A stretch of DNA of 64,000 nucleotides from Liolophura sinensis (lineage: Eukaryota > Mollusca > Polyplacophora > Chitonida > Chitonidae): NCBI RefSeq assembly GCF_032854445.1, contig NC_088295.1:41591385-41655384 (forward strand). The letters are read 5' to 3'. Positions 11,701-25,300 of the stretch are shown here, in pieces. Position numbers and translations under genes: made by a program. Numbering within the stretch: the stretch's first letter is position 1; each line of letters starts with the position of its first letter. Under the pieces are notes generated by a model, which searched no databases, was not told the DNA's origin, and saw nothing but the letters and a program-made list of their open reading frames with translations.

Positions 11701-14658
11701 AATCGTCTGTATTTAGAAACTTTTTAAATACTTGCATTGTAGAGGCTCATGCTTTTAATACACCAGAACAATTTTTTATGACTTTTTGGCCTTTGGAAAA
11801 AAATTCATTGAGACAGTGATCTTCGGTCGAATTTTTTATTTATTTGATTGGAGTTTTATGCCATATTCAAGAATGTATCACTATTCAACGACGACGTCAT
11901 TATGGTGCCTGGGGGAAGTCCCCAACCATGCGCAGGTCAGTGGGAGACCTTTCCACGTACCAGCTAGACTCGAAATCACAATGACCGCACTGGTGAGAGG
12001 CCTGGTGTGCTACGCTGTCAGATTTAACCACTTTTCGGTCGAAATAAAGGACACTGGACATCTTAGTTGAATCTTTATTTGTACAAACTTGTCAGAATGG
12101 TTTCCGTAACGTCGACTGTATGGGTGTGAATGGGTTGACATATTCCGAATTAACCAAAAGGTCAATAAATATCCTATAACAGGATCGGCCATGCTGCTTC
12201 AATCGAGATGAGGCCCTAACATTTTAGAAAACCATTTTATTTCCCCATGTAAGGAATTCCCATGGATAGTCACGTCATATAAGCTTAATTTTTTCGTACG
12301 ATATTTTGATCGCATCGTACTGCATTTGATTTGTCAGATCCGAACATATAGACAGATTATACAATGCATTGGGGGACTCGAGGACGACCTACACAGAAGG
12401 TCCAGAGGACAGTAGAACGCATCGTTTTCTTCTGTGATGTTGCCGTGCGTGTTTTATGAGCGTGTGCTTCACGTTTTATGAGCCCACGTACATCGATAAT
12501 TGTGACGTAATAAAGAAAACACAAACAGCTTTGTTCCGCCTAGAAACAGGCAGGAAGGACTTTTACGAGTTTCCCATTGAAGCTGTATTTTTTCTGTTAC
12601 CGTTAATTTCTCTCTTTGTAGAGTATACCGTAACAAAGTTGTTATAACGTCTTATTTGTGGCCTTCAAATAAAAAGAATTTCACCTTTGTAGGTTATGGT
12701 TTTGAAATTCCACCGAAACCGTGCGGGTCTTCAAACCAGCACAAGCTTATGGCTAATCTTCAGTCAACCCACAAAGTAGAGGGGTTGTCACAAATGATCA
12801 AAAGCATAAATTATCGTCTCAAGTTTAAACATATCTGATGTGTTTCTTATTTCAGAATTTAACGGTATGGTTGACAGGATCACTAATCTGGCAGTCCGAA
12901 ATCTGGACACGCTGAAGTTAGACACGGCGTCCTGGGCGGAGCAGTTCCGAGCAGCGCTCAATGTTAATGGCGGGGACCTGGACAACGCTGGCTTCCTGGA
13001 CTATCTCATGCATTTCTGTACATTTTTCTGGAAGGTGAGAGCTCTTGGAGAATACACTGTGCGGAATGGTAAATTTGGACAGCAGTAGATTGTTTTCATT
13101 TTTGATTGAATGGTTATGGCTTAACACCAACTCTGCAGCACTGCAGCCATATCAAGACGAATTTCATTTTTAAATCAATTCACAAACACGTGTATTGGCG
13201 TCGCATGTAACGATACCCATTTTGATATCAACACCATACATAAGCCAGGGCATGACGATCATGATGCCTTTCATTTCCCTCCACGCAGCATAGCGGGTTC
13301 TAAATCTATGTTCTTGTATATAGTTTTATTACAGTTGTCAGCCATAGCGATTGACTCTCTTTCAGATGACAATTGTTGTTTTTACAGGTGATTTTTGCCT
13401 TCGTGCCCCCTTCGTCCTATGCTGGTGGTTGGTTGACGTTCGTTATTTCATTACTTCTAATTGGTGTGCTCACGGCAATTATTGGCGACTTGGCCAGTGT
13501 CTTTGGCTGTCTCCTGAACGTTCCCGATAGCATAACAGCAATCACGTTCGTCGCCTTAGGAACCAGCATGCCGGACACGTTCGCCAGCCGAGCAGCCGCC
13601 ATGAATGAAAAGACGGCGGATAGTTCCATCGGCAACATCAATGGCAGTAACTCAGTGAATGTGTTCTTGGGACTAGGGTTGCCTTGGCTTATCGCCAGTA
13701 TATACTGGTTAGCCCAGGTAAGTCTGCTATATGGGAATCAGTTGATTCGGTGTCATGTTACGTTGTAGTCGACGAAGAGCAACATCTTTGTCACCTAGGA
13801 CTTCACTCCATACAAGCATTGTACACTATCTCCAAATAGACGACTTCTTTCTGCTATGTTGTTTTGATCTAATTTTTTGCATCAGAATCACATGTTTGCA
13901 ATACTTTTTTGTGTCATCTAATTACCAAAAGTTTTAGAGTAACTAATACCATGCCTGACTACAGGATTATAGTAAGGTCCCAGTGACAAATATTCAACGA
14001 GAGGAATTTCACATGTCTAAAATGCTTCAAACAACGTCATTGGCTACCAGTTGATATGATAACAAAAAAATATCACAAAAATCAAGAACATAATCAAAGG
14101 TACCCATATCTACCAGCGAAAATTACCTATTCCGAAAATTCGAAAAATTATAAGCAATGTATAAATATCAAACAAGTTGATAACCTCAAATTCATTATGA
14201 GATATACACACCTGTTCATTTTTATATATCGTACTTTGAGATTTGTGAATGTTGTTAAAATTATGATTTATGAAATACCAAAATTCTCTTCCTCTCCGAA
14301 ATTTTAAGCTTTATCATGTACCTTGGGGGAATGTACCATAAAATATTTCCCTAATTTATTTTATGATACTGTCACCTGAAATATTGAAACAAACATGTCT
14401 TTTTGCTTTGGACAGGGCAAGTCATTTTTGGTACCTGTAGGCGCTCTGGGATTCAGTGTTGTCATCTACACTTGCGCAGCAGTTATCGCCATCTTGATTT
14501 TAATGATTAGGCGTAACCTTCGCTTTTTTGGAAATGGCGAACTTGGTGGTCCGTTTTGTTCAAAAATCTTTTCTGCTATTCTGATATTTACTTTGTGGAT
14601 AGCGTACGTTGTCTTGGCATCACTTAAAGCGCTTGACATTCTACATGTTCCATTTTGA
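2107..14658 (+). CDS. NCX: Sodium/calcium exchanger, NCX/SLC8 family, copy A
   Basis: Plasma-membrane antiporter that exchanges Na+ for Ca2+. Ten coding exons: 2107-2785, 5726-5799, 6215-6382, 8588-8787, 9902-10131, 10636-10868, 11528-11633, 12856-13034, 13388-13717, 14416-14658. All introns are GT-AG, and the joined frame is open for 813 codons. Residues 1-210 hold TM1-5 with alpha-1: WNDTVANLSLMALGTSAPE with the transport Glu at 103, then GPSTIVGSAAFN. A cytosolic loop follows (about 211-620). It carries CBD1 at about 338-450 (acidic DDD at 412-414, EPDE at 417-420, NDDE at 448-451) and CBD2 at about 451-563. Exons 9-10 give TM6-10 with alpha-2 ALGTSMPDTFAS (Asp 686) and GSNSVN. The start is the first in-frame ATG after the acceptor. 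There is no obvious signal peptide. It is shorter than vertebrate NCX (about 930-970). The basic XIP segment is not seen, and CBD2 lacks its acidic loop. Confidence 0.93.
4121..4175 (+). repeat. tRNA-like head, decayed SINE remnant
   Basis: GGCCGGATAGCTCAGTTGGTAAAG resembles the D-arm/A-box half of a tRNA. The anticodon arm and the GGTTCGA B box do not follow, so this is a repeat remnant and not a tRNA gene. Confidence 0.35.
4901..5148 (+). repeat. tRNA-derived SINE in intron 1 of copy A
   Basis: Nearly full-length copy: the head GGCCTCCGTGGCTC.GTTGGTTAG, the middle block CTCTCACCAATG..GTGAGTTC, the body GGAAGGTCTGCAAGCAGCCTGCGGATGG, and a worn tail. The 80 bases before the head (4822-4900) also match the bases before the SINE at 17,068. 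Confidence 0.85.
7551..7612. repeat. CATA/TATA-rich simple repeat
   Basis: Runs of ACATACATATATACATA in intron 3 of copy A. Low-complexity sequence. The short frame reading through it on the minus strand is not a gene. Confidence 0.7.
9003..9180 (-). repeat. SINE, 5'-truncated, in intron 4 of copy A
   Basis: Reverse complement of the common SINE: GTACGCCGTACTCAAGAATATTT, ATTATGGTGTGAGGAAAC and GGAAACTCACGACCATCCGGAGGTTGC are recognisable. The tRNA-like head is missing. Confidence 0.8.
10563..10579. repeat. Poly-G run in intron 5 of copy A
   Basis: Seventeen consecutive G residues. Such a homopolymer is prone to sequencing and length error. It lies only about 60 bases upstream of the exon 6 acceptor. 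Confidence 0.9.
11086..11235 (+). repeat. SINE, truncated, in intron 6 of copy A
   Basis: Decayed head (CTCCGTGGGCCGAGGAGATTAG), then CAATGACCCAGAAGCCTCTCACGAATGCG and CCGGCCGTACGTGGGAAGGTC. The copy breaks off before the 3' half. Confidence 0.8.
11835..12022 (-). repeat. SINE in intron 7 of copy A
   Basis: Reverse complement copy: TTATTTGATTGGAGTTTTATGCC at the tail end, then CCTTTCCACGTAC, CGCACTGGTGAGAGGCCT and part of the head. The sequence is well diverged. Confidence 0.75.
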
Positions 14659-16600
14659 TAATTTTATGAAAGTGTCAACGTTCACGTTCGAGAAAGAGTG
14701 AAGCGGAACCTGACACACGTCATCATACAAATTTTGGCAGGCTAAAGACTAAAACGTGGATTTGACTAAGTGAGTGGAACCTGACACACGTCATCATCCA
14801 AATTTTGGCAGGCTAAAGACTAAAACATGGATTTGAATAAGTGAGTGGAACCTGACATATGTCATCATCCAAATATTGGCAAGCTGAAAACATGGCAAAC
14901 TGAGACATGGATTATATTAAGTGAGTGGAACCTGACACGTGTCATCATCCAAATATGGGCAGCTGAAAGACTGAAACATGGATTTGACTGAGTGAAAACT
15001 CGACGCGTGTCGCCATCCAGATATGGGTAGCCGAAAGACTGAAATATGGATTTGACTGATTGGAACTCATTTCATCAGTTAAATTTGGGCAAACTGAAAA
15101 ACGACAGGAAGAGCTTTTTTCATGCATGATGACGCGATGGCTTACCCTTAAAAGACTCATAGAAGTTGGAAATCCGGCTCTATATTTGGAAATATTGTGA
15201 TAAAATTTATTGTATTTTTAAAATACTGAATTGAGAACCATACCTCGCAATAAGAAATACTATACATGGCTATCCATTAATCTTACATCGTTTAATATAT
15301 TGCGTAAATATATCTTTAATATACATTTTTATTGGTAAATGTTCATCTAGTCTTACAATACCGCCCTGTCTTTTTCATAACTATATGTGTGTAACTGTTA
15401 ATGTCTTCATAGCATTACTGACTTCGACTTGGCGATAAGTCAAAATCATTCATTCGTTACTGACTTTCTTAAGATGATTTCTTAAAATGCTCTCCATAGC
15501 AAATGTTATCCTTGCGTTACGGGAAACATTTGCAGCTGTCTTCGAAACACTCTATATCTTGCCTAGTACAAGGACTTGTCAGACTTGATAGATGATAAGA
15601 GCATGATGGTTCAATAGTGAAAGCTGTACATACAAAAGAACTACATGTCGTAAATAGATCAGCACTGTGGGTGATTTACTTAGTGTTTACAGGGTATGAC
15701 GAAGCTTCACGTGCAGGATGTATTTACGAAGTTATCTGCAAATCAGAATCAGAAGAAATCCGAATTTTAACATATAAGACTATAACTGCCGACAGAGAGT
15801 AAATTAGATCAGGTATATGTTTGAAATAAGATGGAAACCTCAAAACGTGCAACTAAAGGTTTCTATTGACTGTAGAGTGTGCTATACTAGAACCTAATTA
15901 CCTAAGAAATGAGTACATGATCAGTACAGGACTAGTTTAAATGTTTAGTGTTACGGTTACACTTTCTTTCAACGCATCGCAACTCTTTCGACAAAGGACA
16001 TCAACTGGAATCAGTGGGTTCAGGAATGACGAGATATGTTACGAAAGCTTTTTGACGATTTTTCGGTGAAAATTTTATAACTGCATAAAACGCGGTTAAA
16101 GGTTGGTCGCTAGTAGAATGACCACTTTTTAATGTGTACTTCTATGCCTGTTTAAGCATTTACATTATCCCATTCATTTGACCACCATGATCACGTGACT
16201 ATATTTCTGAGCCTGTGATATTTAGATGGTTATCTCCTAGTGTTTGGATTAAAGATTGTACTGGAAATTTGTGCCTAAAAACTGATGTTTTCCTCGTATT
16301 TGTTATAAAGTGCATAAAATATATATACATGATTTACATTAAAGCCATATGATCAAGTTATAATGGTATTTGGCCATCTTGAATGATATTCAGTTTTCTT
16401 GAAATTAGTTGGTAAGGAAACGAATTCTCCTTAGGCTAAATTCTTTTTGAAACAGATATGCACATAAGAAAATTATTAAACAGCTGACGATAAGTTTGAC
16501 AAACAACACTACACTATTTCGAAGCAAGTCAGCCAAGTGCCTTCCGGTGAATAGTTGACAGAATTTATCAATAAATTTTAACTTTTAAATAAAGGGCGTA
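14659..16600 (+). other. Presumed 3' UTR and downstream flank of copy A
   Basis: There is no further coding exon. A 71-bp minisatellite begins about 35 bases after the stop codon. I see no canonical AATAAA close to the stop. The first clear pair is at 16,570-16,575 and 16,588-16,593, nearly 2 kb away. The true cleavage site is undetermined; it may use a variant signal. Confidence 0.35.
14693..15085 (+). repeat. 71-bp minisatellite after the copy A stop codon
   Basis: Five to six tandem units start with variants of GTGAGTGGAACCTGACACAC, followed by GTCATCATCCAAAT, GGCAGGCTAAAGACTAAAAC and ATGGATTTGACTAA. The first unit starts are 71 bases apart (14,705, 14,776, 14,847), then 80. Later units are more diverged. 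The array probably lies in the 3' UTR. Confidence 0.85.
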
Positions 16601-17067
16601 ACATGATGACATCTTGTCTTCTACTACGAAGTATTTATTTCACGTTCTATATTGCCTAACTGCAGTTTATGAACATTGTGTCACCTTCAGGGTGTAAGTG
16701 TCTGGTACGAAAGTGACGGCACTATCAAACAACCTTGCAATCTAGCATACTGTAATAGCATCGGAATTTGTGATTAACCCAATGTGACGTATTTCCAAGG
16801 TAGAATTTACTCTTGGTGGAATTGCCTACTTACGGGACCTAAATCTAAGAGTAGCAGTCAATATATGTTTTAAAACTAACAAAAATATAGCCACATTTCC
16901 AACAAACTGATCATGCGTTACATACTTCAAACACACAGGTACTATGATGATTATTGACAACAGTACACCCAATGTGACCGGTTCTCTCGATGGTTCAGAT
17001 TTAGTAAATCAGTTTCACATATTTCAACACTGCCACACCTTTCATCTATTATGTATACAGTGCACTG

Positions 17068-17345
17068 GTGGCCTCCGTGGCTCAGTTGGTAAGCGCGCTA
17101 GCGCAGCTTAATGACCCAGGAGCCTCTCACCAATGTGATCGCTGTGAGCTCAAGTCCAGCTCATGCTGGCTCCCTCTCCGTCCGTACGTGGGAAGGTCTG
17201 CAAGCAACTTGCGGATGGTCGTAGGTTTCCCCCCAGGCACTGTTCGATATCCTCCCACCATAATGCTGGCCGCCGTCGCATAAGTGAAATATAATTGAGT
17301 ACGGCGTAAAACACCAATCAAATAAATAAATAAATAAATAAATAT
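17068..17345 (+). repeat. tRNA-derived SINE, full length
   Basis: Complete structure: the head GGCCTCCGTGGCTCAGTTGG, GACCCAGGAGCCTCTCACCAATG, the body with ACGTGGGAAGGTCTGCAAGC, CCCACCATAATGCTGGCCGCCGTCGC, and the tail GAGTACGGCGTAAAACACC followed by AAAT repeats. Its 5' flank (16,989-17,067) matches 4822-4900. Confidence 0.9.
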
Positions 17346-18275
17346 ATATAAATATATATATTATAAATAAATTCCTATAAATTTTGCCGTTCGCGATATC
17401 GTTTCTGAGGGCCATTTTTTGTACCGTTGTCTTAAGAAATTTTAAATGTATTTGCCTAAAGGCGTGTGTTTTTGCAAACTTGCCCGGAGCACATTTGAGT
17501 ATTTTCAGAATGGATATGCAAAACATATATCCAAATTGTAATTTGGTTTTCTGTTTATGGGCTTGGCGTTCTTGCAATGAAGAAATTTCATACAACGACG
17601 GTCAGAATTATTGAAGAAAACGCGAGCCATGGGTGAATTTGATCCGGTGACTTCATTGCCTAAGGCTCCATCGGCTTCCTCGAGAGTGTTGACTGTGATG
17701 TCATCATGTGAAGAATTATATCTTTTCAGACTTAATCCGCTTGTAACGATGGAGTAAGGGAGATGACTCTTGACTTGTCAGCTTTTACATTGCAACCTAC
17801 CAAATGATTATTGCCCTTTGGAAAGCACAACGAGGATGAAAATCTTCATTATCCTTGATTCAGTTAAAAAATTACATCAACAATCCAAGCAAAATAAAAA
17901 TTGTAGAAAATGTAAAACAAGGCTTTCCATGTGAATCAAACAAACAACACCATCCAGCAGATTCAATATTTCATGATGTGACATGTATGTGCACTCACAC
18001 CTGGAAATTATCAGAACGCGTGAGGACATGCCACAGGGTATTAGTATCGGTGTGAATTTTTTTCACCGTGACCCAGGCAAATCTGTTGTATATCAGTAGA
18101 AATAACCGTTGAATCATGCCGCTGGATCAGGCGAGAGGGCGAGGCCTACAAGCAAAACAAAGACACTGGTTGCTTAGCACTGTACACGCTAAATACAGTG
18201 TATTCCTGCTTGTAATAGTAGGGGGTTTGTGCTAAGTACACCATGCTTGATGCTATATGTTTTGGCTCATATATT

Positions 18276-18345
18276 TTTTTATTTATGGATTTATTCCAGT
18301 GGGGTTTATGCTGTACTCAGGGATATTTTAAATGTATGACGACAA
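18276..18345 (-). repeat. SINE 3' fragment
   Basis: Decayed reverse complement of the SINE tail: TTTATTTATGGATTTATTCC, GTTTATGCTGTACTCAGGGATATTT. Only the terminal part is present. Confidence 0.5.
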
Positions 18346-21300
18346 ACAGGTGCATGTGTAGGCCTAGATGAAACCTGGAAATACGCCCATTTACCAGGGA
18401 GATTACCATCTCACTGCATTTTTCTCTCTGAATGCTAAATGTGATAACAACACAGCATTTTCAGTAGTTCTAGACCAGTGACGTCTAATAAATTGCAAGT
18501 AACATCACTGCAATTTTTTAAATCCCAATTCTGCTTAGACCAGGGTAATAGGGGACGTATAATAGGCTACTGTTAAGCATTTGTACATGAAAAGCTAAAA
18601 TAAGGTAATACTTGAGGTAAATTGACAAAAGTCAGCTGTGATATATGTGATATATTCTTGTTTTACTCTCTATGATGTAAGTCTTTTTTTTTAGGTTAAC
18701 GTCACAGTCACGGCCAAGGATTGTAAAGTTTCCCCTTTGCCATTGTTCATGGGGCCGTAGTTACAATAAACTGTGCATGGGCGATGCCTATGGGCTAGTT
18801 TTGCTAAATCTTATGTTCGCTGAAGACCACCCCGTCTTTAAACAATATGGCGTGGAAGTTACCTGCCGGCGACATCATGAGTTGCTTAGCAACATCCGGG
18901 TCGATATTAAGGGTATTAGGGTTTTGTCAAAGGAGCTATCTATGCTTCCGTTGTATTAATCACCATTTTATATTTGGAACATTTTAAAACAGCTCTATAT
19001 GACATTATCTAAGAAATCTGAGGAAACAAAGGCAAGCTGTCGGCTGAGTTGAAACCATTCAGGTAGGCATATAGGGTAAATTGCGCGACATCAGAATTGT
19101 AGAACATGATGGATTACAACCGTCGTCATGTGTGAGGGGTTGTATGATGTTTAAAATGCTTCTGGATCAGAGTAAAAATTGGAGAATGACTCCAGTGGAC
19201 ATCACTGTTAAGTATAAATTTCCTTCATTTGAAAACTGATCACATTTAAAATAGAAGAATAAATTCAAGACTAAACAACTAAGTGCGTATAGCGCCTTCA
19301 TCTAAAATAGCTATATGGGGTGCTTGTAGATGTGTAAGTAGGAAGGTTTGCAGTTGCCGGTTAATATACTTTGGCCATGAATATTGTCGAACATTGATAC
19401 TACATTACTACGCCACACGAAACATAACATAACTTCTTTTTCACTTTTCATAATTGAAATAAACGTTTTGGGCTCAATATTCTATTACTAGCACCTATAC
19501 ACGCCCCGAGGTGTAATATGGTAATGCTGTGCAGTCACACAGTGAGTGTTCGTGATATTGTCCATATATCATGAACAATACAGTGCATCCATTACAACAA
19601 CCAGGGAAAAGGTCAATGGTAATACACAGACGATGGCCAATTTCGTTACCGGTGTTTGCTCGATCGGATACAACAATGCCGCTGTGTATGCTGATGCCAC
19701 ATAACCAAGCATCCTAATTGTGTCTGGTGACGATAAGCAACACACCGGTTAGACAAACCACGATGACTCATGGGGAAACGCCGGCTCACGGTCTCATGGA
19801 ATGCTCATACTACAACTAGGTCACTCCATGAGACACAGTTCAATACATATTACACCAGCATATGGAGGGAAATCATCGGCTTCCTCCCGTCTAGAGTCTT
19901 TGAAAAAGCTTTGAGGTCCAAGGATTTGGGAAGCTTTAAACTACTGGACATACAGAGCTGCCCACGAAGGCCGAAGGTAAGGTAGATATCAAATAACATC
20001 GCTGTAACAATATGGATGTTTATTCTGGAGCCTTAAGTTGATGCATGGCAGTAGTTCGATTGTTCTGTGTATATGTTCCCTGATATTCTTGTCAGTGTTA
20101 TGCTTACTTGCATGCATGTGCTTGACCGAAACCAAATGAAACCAGTTTAATAATTCGTTTCATCAATCAGTAATGTTTGGTACAATTTAGCTCAGTATAT
20201 GGGATCATCAAAACATCTGATAGATCAATACATCCGTGGTACAGTTAGCCGCTCAGACTCCTTGTCCCAGCCATTCTAGAGCATGGTGTACAGTTTCTTT
20301 TTCAGGTCGTCGTCTACAAGGCGATTGTTCATCATATAACCTGATGCCGAGCATGGATCACTGGCTGTATTCTGGTAGATACATTGTAGAGAAGCATACA
20401 GATTATAATGCATGTATTCAAGGCTATGGCTATGTGTCTGATATTTGGTATTGGGCCATGTTTCACCCTGAAGAAACAAATAAATAAAAACAAAACATAT
20501 AAAATAAATAAATAAATAAAATTACCCTAGAGTTTGATTCATATTGAGTAAAAAAAGGTTAACATTGTACCATTAATCAGAATAACATCAGGCTGCAAAC
20601 TTTTATATAGATATTTTTGCTTTGTGCTGTAACGTAACACGTGTTTCCACGTGCTTTTTTGCTATATACGCAGTAAAATGCCATACTTGGTATTGTGAAT
20701 TTGATTGACATGGGTCTTTATGGAGACTATATTCATGTCAGCGCATTTATTCATCTAGTTACGTTCTCAGTTAAGTATGGTATGCATAGTTGTATATTCA
20801 TGTGTTATATCGCTGATGTTGATTCTGTTTTATTCAGCAAGGCTGAACTCATCTTGGATGTTGCCATAATCTTTTTTTTTTTGGCCCTTAATTAACAGAA
20901 ATGCCAAAACCACTCTAGCACAGTCTCTAGCTTATAATACTGTATTAGGGAAATGAATCTGTATATGTGAGTAATTCATTATCAACGACCACAAGATGAC
21001 AGATTAACGATTAAGGTGTTTCTCAGTACCTATTGCTAATGGAATTGAAAACGATAACCATTTAGAAAAATACTTCCAGGTCACAGCATATACAACATTA
21101 ACAACATAGCAACCATCTGCCTCATGTCATGAATCAAAAAAATATACCAATCAGAAGGCAATCATACTAACTATATATGAAGAGCCACTTAAAGGCAATC
21201 GTCAAACACACGCTATAAATATATCATGCACGTGGGTGAATAACAGTCAAAAAAACGTGTTTGTGTAATTAGGTTTCCTAGCTAGCTTAATTGCTGTCTG

Positions 21301-22222
21301 GTGTGACTGTTGACTGCAATACATCTACATATCATGTATCAGTCAGTCGTAATCCTTGTTTTGTTCACGCAGAGAAGATGACATCTATATAAACGACTTC
21401 TATTCCACGCATTACTTTGGCTGTGTTTGATAAGATACATTATTGATAGGGTCTTCAACTCGAGATAAGTTTGCGTCATTTCCTATTTCCTATTGCATGC
21501 ATGACGTACTGAAAGCACGAATACACGTATATCCGTTAGACATACATTTGATCATCATAACGTCCAATAAAGTGCCGATAACATTCATCACGAGTGGTTC
21601 TTTCACGCTCATCAACACGACATGGCAACACAGTTGTACGTTCGCGTACTAAGCCTACTGATTTCATTCGTAAATAAATCACGTTTTTGACTGTTTTGAC
21701 TTTGATTATACAGCATTGAATGATGTTATATTTCCTTTCAAAGAAACTGATTCTAGTTATAATTCTGCACATACGTCCCCAAGTAACAATCGGCGGACAA
21801 CGCTTCTTTCATGCGTGTAAAAACTGTTCTTTCAAATGGAAACAATATTTCGGTTTTTATCAGGCTTGTCCTATAATATGGAAGCCAAAAGAATACAGCA
21901 TGGTGAGTAAAACTGGAGCAGTGTGATATATACAGTTGACAAATGGTCACACGTTAGATACTGATGAATTCCGGCCTTTGTTTATATGAATACATGCAAA
22001 GGGATCCAGATAAACTGTCAATATTGTCAATTATTGATCTGCATCCAATGTTATATAACCTAAAAGATAAACAGAGATGGACAGCATTGCTAATTTATGA
22101 TTTTCAACTTGACTTTTGTTGAGACAAAGGCTGTGGTTTTACTACCCGCGTGCTATTTTACATCAGAACTGTTAAAAGTATTGGATATGTCCACAGTTGC
22201 AATCAAAGCTAAAAGACTAAGA

Positions 22223-22303
22223 TACATGACTTGTTTGAGGACAACTTATATGACTTGTTTGAGGACAACTTATATGACTTGTTTGAGGACAACTTATATG
22301 CCA
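22223..22303 (+). repeat. 27-bp tandem triplication
   Basis: Three nearly identical units of ATGACTTGTTTGAGGACAAC plus TTATATG lie head to tail. The period is a multiple of three, so the short frame through it shows a repeated MTCLRTTY-type peptide. That is probably a by-product and not a coding signal. Confidence 0.85.
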
Positions 22304-25300
22304 TGGCGTGGTACACGATTCACGTACTCATTTAATTCACTCGCCTAAAACATCCCAGTGTATTTCCATCGTCACGGAAAACTGTTGACTGATTCTGCTC
22401 ATATGAAACCGACCTCAGTTCTTGCTTTACATTAGCTTCTTAGTTCTTTGGTGGTTGGCAGGTGTTGAACGTTATTTTGCAAATTGGCCGTGCGATTATT
22501 GACCAGGAAAGTCAAACATAGTTGACTGCTGGTATGCAAATGCCTATTTTGACATTTAGATTCAAAGCAATTTTTGAATTTACCTTGAATCAGTTGAGTA
22601 AATAGAGTAAATCGCCTCGACTTCGATGTGGTGCAAACCTCGCTCATGTATGTGACATGGTCTGATGTACAAACACATTGTATTCTGGTGATCTCGCAAC
22701 TTTGCGCTCAAATCAGATCGTCACTTTGGGTATTTACGCCATTAATCGGTTTATGGGTTCTGTCACGTGGTGAAGTCACTCTAATATAACTAAATCGGAA
22801 AAACTAACATTTCGTCACGCTTGGATTCAGCTCTCGTTAATTGCCACTATATTATCTGTCAGAATATGTAGCTGAGAAAGATAACTTAGTGGCTCGTACA
22901 TATACATTAATATAGGTAACGTTGTATTGCTCCCATGACGCCCACGTCTTATCACGATAATATAACACAGCTTTATAACGCACATTTGAATGAAGCCATC
23001 TTTGCTCAGCAGGTATATAATGAGAGCTTATTTTTCCCTTCATGAAAAGAAATGTGACGTAGTGAATGCAGAGTAATCGTTTTTATGATCTCAAGGATGA
23101 AATACACGACAGACTTACGTTTAAGATTCATAGAAACTAATACTAGTCAATTTCAGATGTATAGGACACGATTAAACAAAATGGCTGCCATGCGTAGCTG
23201 GTTGAGTAGTGCTTGGATTCCCACTTACATATAAATGTATATACTATAATCAAGGAGCGTCCGACTATTTTGTCTTATGCACAAATATTTTACAAAAGAG
23301 TGTTTTTTTTTTTTACCATATATATGCTCGAATACATGTATATCTACCACAAATGCATACTATTATTTGCAATTGTGCTTTGAACGAAGCACATGTCCTA
23401 TACAGTAAAAGTGAATGTAAACAACCCAGAACGTAGGTCACAGTTGTTTTTGTTGCTTTGATCCCACATTCTTTTCATGGGTGATACGAAAGACCATACG
23501 CGCCACATGAATTGGTCAGGCGTGTGCTGAAATAAACACCTTTAATGTGTCGTTCAAAGATGTCTTGGATGGTCCTTGTTCATACATTGCCAGTGTATGC
23601 TTCCAAATGAGTCGATTACTTCTTTTCTGTGTGGATAAATGCATACACATTAACATCAGTATCTAAACGTACAAATGTTGTCCAGAGCTCAAATTTAGGA
23701 TCCGTAGCTTGAGAATTGGCCATTGAGAATCGTGTTTCAAGTTTCAGCTGATTTCTTTTTTAACGAACTTTGTTTGAAATTCATTTTTTAAAAATATCTA
23801 AATCTGAAATAATGATCTTATTTATAGGGCCTATAAAAGTTACGTCTACAATCCTGAGGACAGATTTCCAGTAAAGGATTCCCAAAGACGTCCAAAGTTC
23901 CGGTAAAAGATGGCAATCGCGATTGGAAATTAATTTAACATGAAATGATACGCTCTCCAGCAGCTGAAATATGATATTTGTGAAATACAGCCTTTTTATA
24001 CAATTTACCTCAGTTTTACAGAGTTTTAGTTTAACTGCTGATGTAAATATTTTAACAATAGCAGCTTATACGTCCCCTAGCACCGTGGGATAATCGGCAT
24101 TATTACAATGTAAAAACGTGGCGATTATCAGCAAAACAACAGCAAATCTCAGGTATCACTCTGTGTGGATCAACTTATACGATGTATAATTTCTACACAG
24201 TGAAATTACTACATGATAAAACAATGCATTCAGAATGGGAGGCTAACGCACACTATATGCTGAAAGGTGGAAGGTTGATGGGCGATGGGTTGATGTATTA
24301 TGTCACATGCGTCATATACAGTGACTTCACGACCTCACTCAGCTCATGACGTCACACTGATTCACGTGCAAGGCGTATTTGTCAGACTTACAATGGGCTT
24401 TTTAATCTAACGGTAGTCTAAATGCCTACAACTCCCATCCTGGCACTTTAAGGGTAAACATATAGTAACTACATGCATTCTGTATACACTTATATGCTGG
24501 ATACAGCTTCCTCCCACAGTCATGAAGTATATAGTACTGTAGAGGGCTGGCAAAACTGGCTTATATATAGAATCCGTTTGTTCGTTGGGTGCGGATACTT
24601 CAGTTTATGCTTAGCCCGCAAAGCCTGATCTTTGGCGGTTAATTTACAGTTTACTAGCTTATATCCTTTCCGTGTTAATGTACCTCAGGACAGTCTACCC
24701 CATACTCAAGACAGACTGAGGAGGCCTCAGGTGAGATCTCAAATTTATCAGCGAGCGATATTTTAATGGATATTCAAGAAATAATGCAAAGGCAGTATAT
24801 CCAGTAGCGATTGTAAATCACCGATTTTTTACGATATTGACAGAGTGCTTTGTATTAAACCGTCGAGTGGTAAAAGGCGTTTATTGTGGTAAATTGCTTA
24901 TCTGAAAACATTTCAGTTATACATGAGTCATATGTTGTCTTTGACCCCAAGCCAAGTCTGATAGTTATTTGCATCTGTTATTTAGTTTCTTCATGAAGTC
25001 TTTAAACAATGTTTCCAACAAATAAAAATGTCGCATACAAATATGACGTTGAACTTATGCGAGAAAAGACAATTGTTTTACAGTGTTAAATTTCTATATC
25101 CTGGACGGATGTTAGCATTGTTCGTATATTGCTTTGTACCCTTCTCTAGTGTTTTAACGATATCCGATACACTTATCTTTTCTACTGAGAACGTATTTCA
25201 TGTCGGACATACAGTGTACATACTTCTTATGAAAGTATGAAACGTACCTCTGAACTGCACTCAAGTATACAATAAATTATTATAACTTATGCTATATTTA

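Noticed and set aside
14693-15085. CRISPR-like array
   Set aside because: Units are contiguous and diverged with no unique spacers, and the host is an animal. It is a minisatellite; the same applies to 39,398 and 41,612.
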